Made by a program: the position numbers and the translations under genes. Below are positions 42,862 to 51,018 of a DNA stretch of 64,000 bases, piece by piece. Location: contig NZ_JBDQQR010000001.1 in assembly GCF_039888675.1 (NCBI RefSeq), positions 2,728,001-2,792,000 of the forward strand, given 5' to 3'. Every line of letters starts with the position of its first letter. The stretch's first letter is position 1. This DNA is from Mesorhizobium sp. CAU 1732. Lineage in GTDB: Bacteria; Pseudomonadota; Alphaproteobacteria; Rhizobiales; Rhizobiaceae. The notes beneath the pieces are model-generated. The model saw only the letters and a list, made by a program, of their open reading frames with translations. It had not been told where the DNA came from and did not search any database.

Positions 42862-44232
42862 ATGAACCAGCGTGAGGTAACCACGGCGGCGACGGATCGC
42901 ATCGGCTTCTTCGGCAAGGTGCCGACGCATGGCGATTTCATCGCCTCGGGCATGAACGCCGCCTTTCAGGAGGCGCTCGACCAATGGCTGCAAGCCGGCC
43001 TGCAGATGAGCGAGGACACCTTCGGCACGGCGTGGCGCGAGCGGTTTCGCACGATGCCGGTCTGGCGCTTCGTGGTGCCGCGCGGATTGTGGGGGCCGGC
43101 GACGCATGCCGGCGTGCTGCTGCCCAACAGCGATCGGGTGGGACGCAGCTTTCCGCTCGTGGTGGTCGCGCAACTCGCCGGTTATCGCGAGGACCCGCGC
43201 CTGCTGTGCTTCGACGACACATGGTTCACGGCTGCCGAAGCGCTGGCCGAGACATCGCAGACCAGCGAATTCGATCTGACGAGCTTTCCCGCGGCCGTCA
43301 AGCGGCTGCGCCTGCCCTATGCCCGCGACGACGAGCGGGACGAGGCCAAGTCGTCTCCGAGCCGGCTTTCTTCCACCTCTTTGTGGTGGACCATCGACCC
43401 GGACACCCGCAAGGCGCGCGGCTTCAGCACCGAAGCGACGCCGTCGGCGCAGGATTTCCTCCGGCTCTTCGATGTGGCGAGGCCCGCGGCCGACACGACG
43501 ACTGAGGCTGCAAGCACCGCAGAGCAGCCGCCGGAACCGGCGTTAGAGCAGCCGCCGGAACCGGACGAACGGCCTCCGCTCGAACGCAGCTATGCGACGC
43601 ATCCGGGCACGCGGCTGACCGTCAACAGCGACGCGCTTCTGCTGTCGGAAAACCCGCTTCTGTTCGCCGTGGCGGACGGTGTGGGCGACGATGCGAGGGC
43701 GACCGAAGCCGCCAAGATGATCGCGAACGCGCTGTCCGGCACCCTTGCGCAGGACGATCTGGCGAGCCTCGTTCAGGAGGTGAAGGGCAAGCTTGGCCGC
43801 GCGCAAGGCCTGCTGCAGGCAGCGGCCGGCGGCGCGGAATCCCCGCAGGCGAGCGTCGTCGCGCTGGTCAGCGCCGGCCCGGATTTCGCCGCCATCTGGG
43901 CCGGCGACGCGCGCCTTTACCTGATGCGGGACGGCACGATGCGCGCGCTGACGCGAGACCATGTCGAGGTCGGCCTGAGGCGACGATTGGCGCGCAGCGT
44001 CGGCGGCGAGCGCCAACTTGTGCCGGAAGTCGTGATCGACCACTTCAAGCGCGGCGACCGCATTCTCCTGTGCAGCGCGCCGCTCTCGCGAACACTGGAC
44101 GAGCGCGCCATCGCAGCCGTGCTCGGCGACACGCCGGTCGCGGATGCCGCATCCACCCTCGTTCAGGAGGGGCTCATCGCCGGCGTGCGCGACAATGTCA
44201 GCGCGATCGTCATCGGCGTCGCCGAGGAATGA
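42862..44232 (+). CDS. tagF-pppA: TagF-PppA fusion (T6SS repressor plus PP2C phosphatase)
   Basis: 456 aa fusion. The TagF part (residues ~12-205) has GFFGKVPTHGDFIASGMNAA, VWRFVVPRGLWGPATHAGVL and SLWWTI. A linker with two copies of EQPPEP follows, then a PP2C-type phosphatase domain from ~240 with NSD (255-257), ADGVGDD (271-277) and a late GDRILLCSAPL. The usual PP2C N-(E/Q)-D reads N-S-D and DG-GG reads DGVGDD, but the acidic metal ligands remain. It should oppose PpkA and restrain secretion; in Agrobacterium a TagF-PppA protein represses T6SS. Confidence 0.92.
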   Translation: MNQREVTTAATDRIGFFGKVPTHGDFIASGMNAAFQEALDQWLQAGLQMSEDTFGTAWRERFRTMPVWRFVVPRGLWGPATHAGVLLPNSDRVGRSFPLVVVAQLAGYREDPRLLCFDDTWFTAAEALAETSQTSEFDLTSFPAAVKRLRLPYARDDERDEAKSSPSRLSSTSLWWTIDPDTRKARGFSTEATPSAQDFLRLFDVARPAADTTTEAASTAEQPPEPALEQPPEPDERPPLERSYATHPGTRLTVNSDALLLSENPLLFAVADGVGDDARATEAAKMIANALSGTLAQDDLASLVQEVKGKLGRAQGLLQAAAGGAESPQASVVALVSAGPDFAAIWAGDARLYLMRDGTMRALTRDHVEVGLRRRLARSVGGERQLVPEVVIDHFKRGDRILLCSAPLSRTLDERAIAAVLGDTPVADAASTLVQEGLIAGVRDNVSAIVIGVAEE

Positions 44233-45101
44233 GCGCGGATCGTCCAGCCGGCATGGACGCGATCGCAGACCGCTATGCCGAGCTGTGGCGCTCGATCCGC
44301 AATGATGGCGACATGCCGCGCGATCCTTCGGAAGCCATGCTGTTTCTCGACCGGGTTCGCGCCGCGCTGGACCGGCAGAGCGCGACGCTCGACGCGCGCG
44401 CAGATGCGCGGATCGTGGCCAACAGTTTCATCGTCGAGGCGGTCGCGCATGAGGGCGACCGCACGCAAATCCTGAAATTGCGTCACCGCGACCTCGGAAC
44501 GCATCACGCGTTGAAGACGCCGACGCAGACGCATGATGCCGTCGCGGCCGGGTTGCTCCTGCGGGAAGCGCGGCTGATGTCGGCGATGCGCCATCCCAAC
44601 ATCGTGTCCGCCGAAATGGTTCTGCGCCTGTCCGATGGCCGTCCCGCACTGGTGATGGAATGGATGGCGGGCAGCGTGGCGGACATTCTCAACGGCGCTC
44701 TCTCGATCACCGGCGAACGGCTCCATGGCTACGCCCGGGATATGCTCTCGGGTCTCGCCGCGATCCACGACGCCGGCATGGTTCATGCCGACATCTCGCC
44801 GCGAAACCTGCTCCTGACTGCGGGGGATATGCCAACGCTCAAGATCGCCGATTTCGGCATCGCGCTGGAGCATGGGGAAACGCATGCTTCGCTCGGGCTG
44901 GCTTCGGCCGGGTCGCCCGGGTTCGGTGCACCTGCTGGCGCCGCAGACAGGGCTGGCGATGTGCGCGCCTGCGGGGCGGTTTTCGCCTTGATGCTCGACC
45001 GCACCGCGAACCCGGAGCCTCATCTGACGGAACTCTGCGCAACGCTTCGCAACGCGCCCGCCGGCATGAGCGCGCGCGCCGTTCTCGACGCGCTCGTATA
45101 A
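44229..45101 (+). CDS. ppkA: PpkA-type serine/threonine kinase (short, variant catalytic loop)
   Basis: 290 aa kinase closing the T6SS operon; it overlaps the tagF-pppA stop by 4 bases. Kinase landmarks: ALKTP with K96, LREA with E113, catalytic loop HADISPRN (186-193, catalytic D188 and N193 present but the usual lysine of HRDLKP-N is S190) and DFG at 208-210. There is no membrane helix or periplasmic sensor, unlike the large PpkA of Pseudomonas. Expected target is Thr14 of TssL, read by Fha. The catalytic-loop change could lower activity or mark a subfamily. Confidence 0.88.
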   Translation: MSADRPAGMDAIADRYAELWRSIRNDGDMPRDPSEAMLFLDRVRAALDRQSATLDARADARIVANSFIVEAVAHEGDRTQILKLRHRDLGTHHALKTPTQTHDAVAAGLLLREARLMSAMRHPNIVSAEMVLRLSDGRPALVMEWMAGSVADILNGALSITGERLHGYARDMLSGLAAIHDAGMVHADISPRNLLLTAGDMPTLKIADFGIALEHGETHASLGLASAGSPGFGAPAGAADRAGDVRACGAVFALMLDRTANPEPHLTELCATLRNAPAGMSARAVLDALV

Positions 45102-45143
45102 TGCGGTTCTGGAGGGGGTGTGTCGGTGAAAACCTGAAACGAC

Positions 45144-45253
45144 CTAAAGCGTGTCGCGATCCTTCGCATTCGCTTCCAGCGCTTTGGGTCTTTGTCTTTT
45201 ACGTATGTCTTTATGCCAAAACCTGTCCCCCACTTTCGGGAGACATGCTTTAG
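45144..45253. repeat. ~110-bp palindromic intergenic repeat of rhizobial type
   Basis: Ends in near-perfect inverted repeats: CTAAAGCGTGTC at 45144-45155 and GACATGCTTTAG at 45242-45253 (11 of 12 pair). Inside are CGCTTCCAGCGCTTTGGGTC and CCAAAACC, familiar to me from highly repeated, non-coding intergenic elements (RIME-like) scattered through rhizobial genomes. It fills most of the 168-base gap between ppkA and the export-protein gene, which converge here, so it may fold and act as a bidirectional transcription stop. No second copy was noticed in this window. Confidence 0.75.
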
Positions 45254-45269
45254 CGTTACGGTCGGCTGC

Positions 45270-46403
45270 TCAGTTGAGAGCGGGTGCGACCGCCGCGGGC
45301 AGTGCCTGGCTCTTCTGGAACACGGTAACCAGTTTCGCGGCGTCGACCATGTTCGCGTTGGTCGCGACGAGAAGATCGCCGTCCCTGATCTGGAACTGCT
45401 GCATCAGGAGTAGGTTCGAGACCTGGCGCATGTCGATGCGGTAGACGACAGGCTTGGTGGTGATGAACGGCGTTCCCGGGTTCTTGCCGGCCGAGATGTA
45501 GGCGGCATCGGTGCGAACCGGCTGGTTGCGCATCAGATAGACATGGCGCGCATTGGCCTGATCGTCGAGCAGGCCCCCCGCGCGGCCGACAGCCTGGGCG
45601 AGCGACATCTTGCCGGGCTCGAATTCGAATTCGCCGGTGCTCTTGAACGCGCCGAACGCGGTGAAGCTCGACGCGTCGCCTTCGACGAAGATCTGGTCTT
45701 CCGGCATCAGGCGGATGTTCTGGCTGTCGTCGCTGAGGATGCGCGCGAGCGTCGTGCCTGCGCGATGCTGGCCGCGCACGAGCGTCACGGTGGTCGCGCC
45801 CGGAGCGCCGTCGGCCCCGCCCGCAAGGGCGATCGCGTCGAGCACGCGCTCGCGGTTGCTGGTGAGCGGGAAGCGGCCGGCGCCGCGTACCTTGCCGTTG
45901 ACGGTCACGCTGCTGGTGGGCTTGTCGACGACGGTGACGACTGCCTGCGGATTGACGGATGAGCCGCGCAGCCCGTTGACGATCTGGCGCTGCAGGCCTT
46001 CGGGCGTCGAGTCGATCACGCGCTGGCGACCGACGAAGGGCATGGTGACGAAGCCGCTTTCATCGACCGTGAAGCGACCGAGGTTGAGCGTCTTGCTGTC
46101 CGTCGGCGAAAACAGGCCTTCCTCGCCGGTGTCGAGGACGGTCACCTCGATGACGTCGCCGCGACGCAGACGCGCGTTCATGCTGCCGTCGGACTGGAAC
46201 GGGCTCAGCCCCCTGTCCGTCGGCGCAAAGGACATCGCCGTTGCGGGCGTATCCATCGGCGCATCCGCGAGATCGATGATCGGAATCCGCTCGTTGCTGT
46301 TGGGGAGCCTGGCGCTGTTGATGTCGCCGACAGTGGGGCCGGATGATGGGCTCGCGCACGCGCTCAAAGCGCCGGCCAGCAAGATTACAGCAACCCGCAG
46401 CAT
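45270..46403 (-). CDS. Wza/KpsD-type outer-membrane polysaccharide export lipoprotein
   Basis: 377 aa. Signal peptide with lipobox LSAC (residues 13-16, lipidated Cys16); poly-export domain starting LRRGDVIEVTVLDTGEEG near 80; then SLBB-type domains (VTVNGKVRGAGRFPLTSNRE and FGAFKSTGEFEFEPGKMSLA). Such proteins form the outer-membrane pore for capsule or exopolysaccharide. I chose the ATG at 46403 with GGAGGGGCG upstream; an ATG 15 bases earlier is weaker. No polymerase, Wzc-like or glycosyltransferase genes lie nearby, so it is a solitary exporter gene here, convergent with the T6SS operon. Confidence 0.9.
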   Translation of the reverse strand: MLRVAVILLAGALSACASPSSGPTVGDINSARLPNSNERIPIIDLADAPMDTPATAMSFAPTDRGLSPFQSDGSMNARLRRGDVIEVTVLDTGEEGLFSPTDSKTLNLGRFTVDESGFVTMPFVGRQRVIDSTPEGLQRQIVNGLRGSSVNPQAVVTVVDKPTSSVTVNGKVRGAGRFPLTSNRERVLDAIALAGGADGAPGATTVTLVRGQHRAGTTLARILSDDSQNIRLMPEDQIFVEGDASSFTAFGAFKSTGEFEFEPGKMSLAQAVGRAGGLLDDQANARHVYLMRNQPVRTDAAYISAGKNPGTPFITTKPVVYRIDMRQVSNLLLMQQFQIRDGDLLVATNANMVDAAKLVTVFQKSQALPAAVAPALN

Positions 46404-46474
46404 CGCCCCTCCAGGCATGTGTCAAAGATCGTACATTCCGCAATAACCAATGGGTTGCGCGTGAACAAGCACGT

Positions 46475-46495
46475 TTCCCACGAAGATCGTGGGAA
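46475..46495 (-). terminator. stem-loop downstream of the aldehyde dehydrogenase gene
   Basis: Perfect 9-bp stem TTCCCACGA / TCGTGGGAA with a 3-base loop in the 163-base gap after the minus-strand nucleoside operon and before the export lipoprotein gene. No long T-run follows, so termination is plausible but not certain; it might instead be an operator for the lipoprotein gene. Confidence 0.45.
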
Positions 46496-46566
46496 GCCGA
46501 CCTTACCCTACGGTTGTGTCATATTTGCAACCCTCGGGCGTAGCGAATGGCTGGAGGAGCGTTTGC

Positions 46567-48024
46567 TTAGCCGATGCGGGATCGCAGCCGCAGCTTGATG
46601 TGCTTGGACTCGCGATAGGCTTCGATTCCCTCGCGTCCGAGCTCGCGTCCGACGCCGCTCATCTTCCAGCCGCCGAAGGGCGCCTGCAATTCGCTGGTGT
46701 CGTTGACGTTGACGCCGACCGCACCCGCCTCGATCTGCTCGGCCATCGACCATGCCCGCTCGAGGTCGCCGGAATAGACATAGGCAGCGAGGCCGAAGGG
46801 CAGGGCGTTGGCGATCGCCAGCGCTTCGCGGTCATTCGCGAAAGGACGGATCGCGGCCAGTGGGCCGAAGGTCTCTTCGGTGACCGCGAGCGCGCCGTCC
46901 GGCACGTCATCCACCAGCGCCGGCTCGAAGAAGAAGCCCTTGTCGTAGAGGCCGCCTTTCGGAGCCGTCCCGCCGGTGACCAGCCTGCCGCCGCGCCGGA
47001 CAGCGTCATCGATGTGGCGGGTGGTGCGGGTGCGAACGCTCTCGTTGAGCACCGGGCCGTAGAGCACGCCGGGCTCGACGCCGTGGCCGAGCTCAATCTT
47101 GCGCGTTTCCGCGACCAGCGCCTCGACGAAGGTGGCATGGATCGGCTTTGCCACGAGGATGCGGTTCACCGCGATGCAGATCTGGCCCATGTTGGAAAAG
47201 GACCGTCGGGCTGCTGCCGCGGCAGCTTCCTCGATGTCGGCGTCGTCCATGACGATGAACGGGCTGTGGCCGCCGAGTTCGAGCGACATGCGCTTGAGGG
47301 TCGCGGCACCCGCGCGCATGATCGACTGGCCGGCCGGAACGGAAGCCGTCGCCGAGATCATCGCGATGCCGGGATGCTCGGCAAGGGCAGCGCCTACCTC
47401 CGGGCCGGTGCCCGGCAGATCGTTGAGCACGCCCGCGGGCAGGCCGGCATCGATGAAGCACTGCACCACCAGCCCGATCGCCAGCGGGGTTTCGTGCGGT
47501 GGCTTGACGACCAGCGTACAGCCGGCGGCGAGCACGGGCGCGACCTTCCAGGCGTAGAGGTCGACGGGATAGTTCCACGGCACGATGCCGCCGACCACGC
47601 CCACCGGCGCGGTGGTGACGATGCTGCGGATGTCGGGCCGCGCGGCAGGCCGGATCGAGCCGCCGAGCCGCCGACCTTCCTCGGCGTAGTAGTGCAGCAC
47701 GGTGACGCCGAAGAGGATTTCCTTGCGGGCATCCGGGATCGGCTTGCCCTGTTCGCGCGTCAGCGCGTCGGCGATGGCGTCGACGCGCTCCTCTATCAGG
47801 TCGGCTGCGCGATGAAGCATGCGCGCGCGCTCGTCCGCATGGGTGGCCCCCCATGGAACGAGCGCGCGCTTCGCGGCCTCGACGGCGCGGTCAACGTCGA
47901 CGCGGCCTGCGATTGAACTGGAACCGACACGGTCGCCGGTAGCGGGATCGTTGATTTCGATGCGGCGTGCGTCGATCGCGTCGACCCACTCACCGTCGAT
48001 GAAGAGCTTGCGGTCCATGGCCAT
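46567..48024 (-). CDS. NAD(P)-dependent aldehyde dehydrogenase
   Basis: 485 aa, aldehyde dehydrogenase superfamily. Active site: N151 in PWNYP, E249 in LELGG and catalytic C283 in GQICIAVNR. NAD-site segment VGVVGGIVPWN and late FGPLAAI are family-typical; the usual FTGST turn reads ISATAS here. The ATG at 48024 overlaps the SIS gene stop (TGATG), so it belongs to the nucleoside operon and should oxidise an aldehyde derived from the sugar part. The substrate is not predictable from sequence. Confidence 0.9.
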   Translation of the reverse strand: MAMDRKLFIDGEWVDAIDARRIEINDPATGDRVGSSSIAGRVDVDRAVEAAKRALVPWGATHADERARMLHRAADLIEERVDAIADALTREQGKPIPDARKEILFGVTVLHYYAEEGRRLGGSIRPAARPDIRSIVTTAPVGVVGGIVPWNYPVDLYAWKVAPVLAAGCTLVVKPPHETPLAIGLVVQCFIDAGLPAGVLNDLPGTGPEVGAALAEHPGIAMISATASVPAGQSIMRAGAATLKRMSLELGGHSPFIVMDDADIEEAAAAAARRSFSNMGQICIAVNRILVAKPIHATFVEALVAETRKIELGHGVEPGVLYGPVLNESVRTRTTRHIDDAVRRGGRLVTGGTAPKGGLYDKGFFFEPALVDDVPDGALAVTEETFGPLAAIRPFANDREALAIANALPFGLAAYVYSGDLERAWSMAEQIEAGAVGVNVNDTSELQAPFGGWKMSGVGRELGREGIEAYRESKHIKLRLRSRIG

Positions 48025-48791
48025 CACCGGGCCTTCAGCCGACGCCAGAGCTGCTCGTAATTCTCGTCGTTCTGCGCGTTCGCCTTGTCCTTGTCGGTCG
48101 TGTTCGGACTGACCATGACATGCGGATGCACGCCCTGCTGGACCAGCTTCTCGGCGGTCAGCGAGACGATGGCGTGCGCGATGGCGATGGTGACCGAAGT
48201 CGAGCTCGCGCCCACCGGCGATTCCAGACCGTCGATCGTGAGATTGGCGTCGGCGCGGGGAATGCCGGTGTCGATCACGACGTCGGCCACTTCGAAGAGG
48301 CGCTTGCCCGACGAGTGCCGCGACGGCGTGCTGCTCGAATGCGGCAGCGAGGTCACGCCGATCAGCGTGATGCCGCGCTCCTTGCACTCCATGGCGATGT
48401 CCATGATCACGGCGTTGATGCCGGAATGCGAGAACAGGATCATCGTGTCGGCCGGGTCGATCTGGTGCGACCGCATGATCGCCTTGCCGTAGCCTTCCTG
48501 CGCGTGGATGAAGCGGTACTGCCGCGCGCCCATGTCACCCCAGACATGGTGGAAGGAGATCATCGTGCTCTCGACGATCGGCCGGAAGCCGACGATCGTG
48601 CCGGTGCGCGGGAAGCTCTCCAGTGCCGGCAGCGCGCCGTGGCCGGTTCCGAAGGTGAAGGCCAGCTTCTCGGCGGCGATGCTCTTCGCGCAGGCTTCGG
48701 CGGCCTTTTCGATGGCCGCGCCCTGCGTGGTGCGGACGGTTTCGAGGCGCTCGGCGAGCGTCTGGAAATAGCGGTCGGTCAGAGTTGTCAT
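48024..48791 (-). CDS. SIS-domain protein (UPF0309-like sugar-phosphate isomerase)
   Basis: 255 aa. The sugar isomerase (SIS) fold is seen in AFTFGTGHGALPALESFPRT and DTMILFSHSGINAVIMDIAM, where the conserved glycines and serines would hold a sugar phosphate. The pattern, with HVWGDMGARQYRF and RADANLTIDG, fits the UPF0309 group. It probably isomerises or binds the phosphosugar released by the phosphorylase in the next gene upstream. Lies 32 bases from that gene. Confidence 0.82.
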   Translation of the reverse strand: MTTLTDRYFQTLAERLETVRTTQGAAIEKAAEACAKSIAAEKLAFTFGTGHGALPALESFPRTGTIVGFRPIVESTMISFHHVWGDMGARQYRFIHAQEGYGKAIMRSHQIDPADTMILFSHSGINAVIMDIAMECKERGITLIGVTSLPHSSSTPSRHSSGKRLFEVADVVIDTGIPRADANLTIDGLESPVGASSTSVTIAIAHAIVSLTAEKLVQQGVHPHVMVSPNTTDKDKANAQNDENYEQLWRRLKAR

Positions 48792-48823
48792 GGGTCGTTC
48801 CTTTTTGACCTCGGCCCAGGCCG

Positions 48824-49579
48824 TCAGGCCGGGAGTGCGGTGAGCGCGGAGAGCGCAACGTCGAAAAGCTCGGCCTCGGCCACGTCCATCGCGGCGTCGT
48901 CGATCTTGGCCTGGCTGTGGGCGTCCACGGTCGCGACGCAGAGCGTCGAGCAGCGCGCGCCGAGCACGCGCGCGGCCACCAGAAGCGCGGAGGTCTCCAT
49001 GTCGGTGCCGATCAGGCCCATGCGCTCGATGTCCTGCTTGAGCGCGCCGATCATCTCGCGACGCTTGCCCGACAGGCCGAACATCTCGGTGTAGAAGCCG
49101 TCATAGGTGCCGTAGATGCCCGCATGCCACGGCCGTGACGAACCGGAGAGCTTCTCGCGCAGAACCGTGTTGAGCGTGAAGTCGGCGATGGCGGGATAGC
49201 CGAGCGGCGCGTAGGAGTTCGACGTGCCGTCGGCCCGCAGCGCGCCGTCAGCCAGAACGAAATCACCGATCTTGGCAGGCGGGATCGCCATGGCCGTGCC
49301 GATGCGCAGGAAGCTGCGGATGCCGAGCGCGAAGAGTTCGTGCAGCACGATCGTCGCGATCGGCGCGCCCATGCCGAAGGCCGAGACCGTCACGCGCTTG
49401 CCCGCATAGGTGCCGGTCACCGTCTTCAGGCCGCGATTCTCGCGAACGAAATGGACGTCGCTCATATGGGTCGCGATGCGGGCGATGCGCGCGGGATCGC
49501 CAACGAGGATCGCGGCCTCGCCGACCTCGCTCTTGTCCGCTCCGATGTACCAGGCGGTGGAGGATTGTTCTTCGCTCAT
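48824..49579 (-). CDS. nucleoside phosphorylase (uridine-phosphorylase-like)
   Basis: 251 aa, PNP/UDP family. AILVGDPARIARIATHM is the phosphate-binding start, followed by FGMGAPIATIVLHELFALGI, RIGTA and MIGTDMETSALLVAARV-type active-site segment (GTDMETSAL near residue 195), where M-E contacts the ribose. It would split a nucleoside into base and sugar 1-phosphate. I chose the ATG at 49579, one base after the kinase stop; an ATG 15 bases upstream is possible. It works with the adjacent BMP-type nucleoside importer. Confidence 0.88.
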   Translation of the reverse strand: MSEEQSSTAWYIGADKSEVGEAAILVGDPARIARIATHMSDVHFVRENRGLKTVTGTYAGKRVTVSAFGMGAPIATIVLHELFALGIRSFLRIGTAMAIPPAKIGDFVLADGALRADGTSNSYAPLGYPAIADFTLNTVLREKLSGSSRPWHAGIYGTYDGFYTEMFGLSGKRREMIGALKQDIERMGLIGTDMETSALLVAARVLGARCSTLCVATVDAHSQAKIDDAAMDVAEAELFDVALSALTALPA

Positions 49580-49580
49580 G

Positions 49581-50456
49581 TCATGCACTTTCATTGTGTT
49601 TGGCGACGCGGCCCGCAAGCAGCGCCCGTGCGGCCTTGTGGCCGGCTTTCACGATTGCGACCGGATCGGTCTCGCCGCCGGCAAGGGCCGCAAGAGCGCC
49701 ACCGGCAAACGTATCTCCCGCGCCCGTGGGGTCTGTGATCGCGAGCGCTTCGGAGGCGACGAAGCACGTCGTTGCGCCCACCGTCACCTGTGCGCCCGCG
49801 CCGCCGCGCGTCTCGATCAGCACCTGCCCAGCGCGGCGAGGACCGGCGGATGCGAAGGCCGTTCGGACGAAAGCGGCTTCTGCGGCGCTGAAGCAGATCA
49901 GGTCGGCGCGCGCCGCAAGCTGCACCGCGAGATCCGGCGGAAGTGCTGCCGGATCGTCCTTCACCACCCAGCACAGGCTGCCATCGGGCGAGAGCGCATC
50001 GAGCGCCTCGCGCGTGGCCTGCGAGGGGCCGATGGTGATGCACAGCCAGTCGGCATGCGCGATCACCTGCTTCTGCTCGCGGGTCAGGCCGAGCCCTTTC
50101 GGGATCGCGGGATGATAGAGGCACAGGCACCCGCCATTCGGCTCGTAGGCGAGGATCGCCATGGGTGTGCGCGCGCCGGCCACCGTCGCGATGCCGTCCG
50201 TCAGGACGTTGCGCGCTTCCAGATGCCGGCGGAAATCCTGAGCTGCCTCGTCCTCCCCTACCCAGCTTATCGGCGACGCCGCCTCGACACCGCCCGCGGC
50301 AAGGGCCGCTGCGACATAGGACGGACTGCCGCCCAGACGGGGCCAGGCTTCTTCGGGCCGGTCGACGATCGTGGTCGTCCGGCCCGGCGTCGGTATGCCG
50401 TCCAGCATCACGACGTGGTCGAGGCTGGCGTAACCGGTGATGGCGACCCGCGTCAC
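49581..50456 (-). CDS. PfkB family carbohydrate/nucleoside kinase
   Basis: 291 aa ribokinase-fold kinase. N-terminal GG motif at 42-43 (RLGGSPSYVAAALA) and the C-terminal signature DPTGAGDTFAGG at 242-253 with catalytic D248. Family members phosphorylate sugars, nucleosides or pseudouridine. In this operon it could act on the nucleoside or on the freed pentose. Overlaps the cysteine hydrolase gene by 4 bases and abuts the phosphorylase gene. Confidence 0.88.
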   Translation of the reverse strand: MTRVAITGYASLDHVVMLDGIPTPGRTTTIVDRPEEAWPRLGGSPSYVAAALAAGGVEAASPISWVGEDEAAQDFRRHLEARNVLTDGIATVAGARTPMAILAYEPNGGCLCLYHPAIPKGLGLTREQKQVIAHADWLCITIGPSQATREALDALSPDGSLCWVVKDDPAALPPDLAVQLAARADLICFSAAEAAFVRTAFASAGPRRAGQVLIETRGGAGAQVTVGATTCFVASEALAITDPTGAGDTFAGGALAALAGGETDPVAIVKAGHKAARALLAGRVAKHNESA

Positions 50457-51016
50457 GACAGCATCCCGATCGCTTCGTCGACCGAGACGACCTGTCCCAT
50501 GTAGCGGTGGATGTCCTCGAGCGAGGCTTCCGCCAGATGCGGACGGTTCGAGTTCGTCGCCTCACGGGGCACGACCGGCTCGAAGCCGTTGGCGAAGGCA
50601 TCCTGCGCCGTCGCCCGGATACAGACATTGGTCTTCACGCCGCAGATGACGACGCGCTCGACCTTCTGCTCGGTCAGGAAGAGCGCGAGGTCTGTCGCGA
50701 AGAACGCGCTGAAACGGCGCTTCCAGACGATCGTTTCGTTGTCGCCCTCGGGCGCGAACTCGCCGAAGAAATCCGCGTCGAAAGCGCCGTCGATGTGATG
50801 AACCGGCAGCTTGCGCCATTCGAAATCGTCGAAGCCCGGCCGGTGCCGCTCGACGGCGTGCACGGTGATCGCGCCGGAGGTCTTCGCTGCGGCGCGCAAC
50901 TGACGGATCGCTGGAAGAACGTCTTCTACGCCCTTGTAATAGTTCGGCTGTCCCGGATCGAAGAACGAGTTGATGACATCGACGAGGATAAGTGCCGTCT
51001 TCTTGGTTTCACTCAC
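50453..51016 (-). CDS. cysteine hydrolase (isochorismatase/nicotinamidase family)
   Basis: 187 aa. The D-K-C catalytic triad is visible as D13 (ALILVDVINSFFDP), K99 (VWKRRF) and C132 (GVKTNVCIRATAQDA). Related enzymes hydrolyse nicotinamide, ureidoacrylate, N-carbamoyl or isochorismate-type substrates, so it may process the base released from the nucleoside. The start is the GTG at 51016 with AAGGAG upstream; the longer frame overlaps the permease gene and is not native. Confidence 0.88.
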   Translation of the reverse strand: MSETKKTALILVDVINSFFDPGQPNYYKGVEDVLPAIRQLRAAAKTSGAITVHAVERHRPGFDDFEWRKLPVHHIDGAFDADFFGEFAPEGDNETIVWKRRFSAFFATDLALFLTEQKVERVVICGVKTNVCIRATAQDAFANGFEPVVPREATNSNRPHLAEASLEDIHRYMGQVVSVDEAIGMLS

Positions 51017-51018
51017 GA

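Noticed and set aside
43515..43575. Short tandem repeat in tagF-pppA as a mobile or CRISPR-like repeat
   Set aside because: Only two copies encoding EQPPEP in an interdomain linker; this is ordinary linker expansion.
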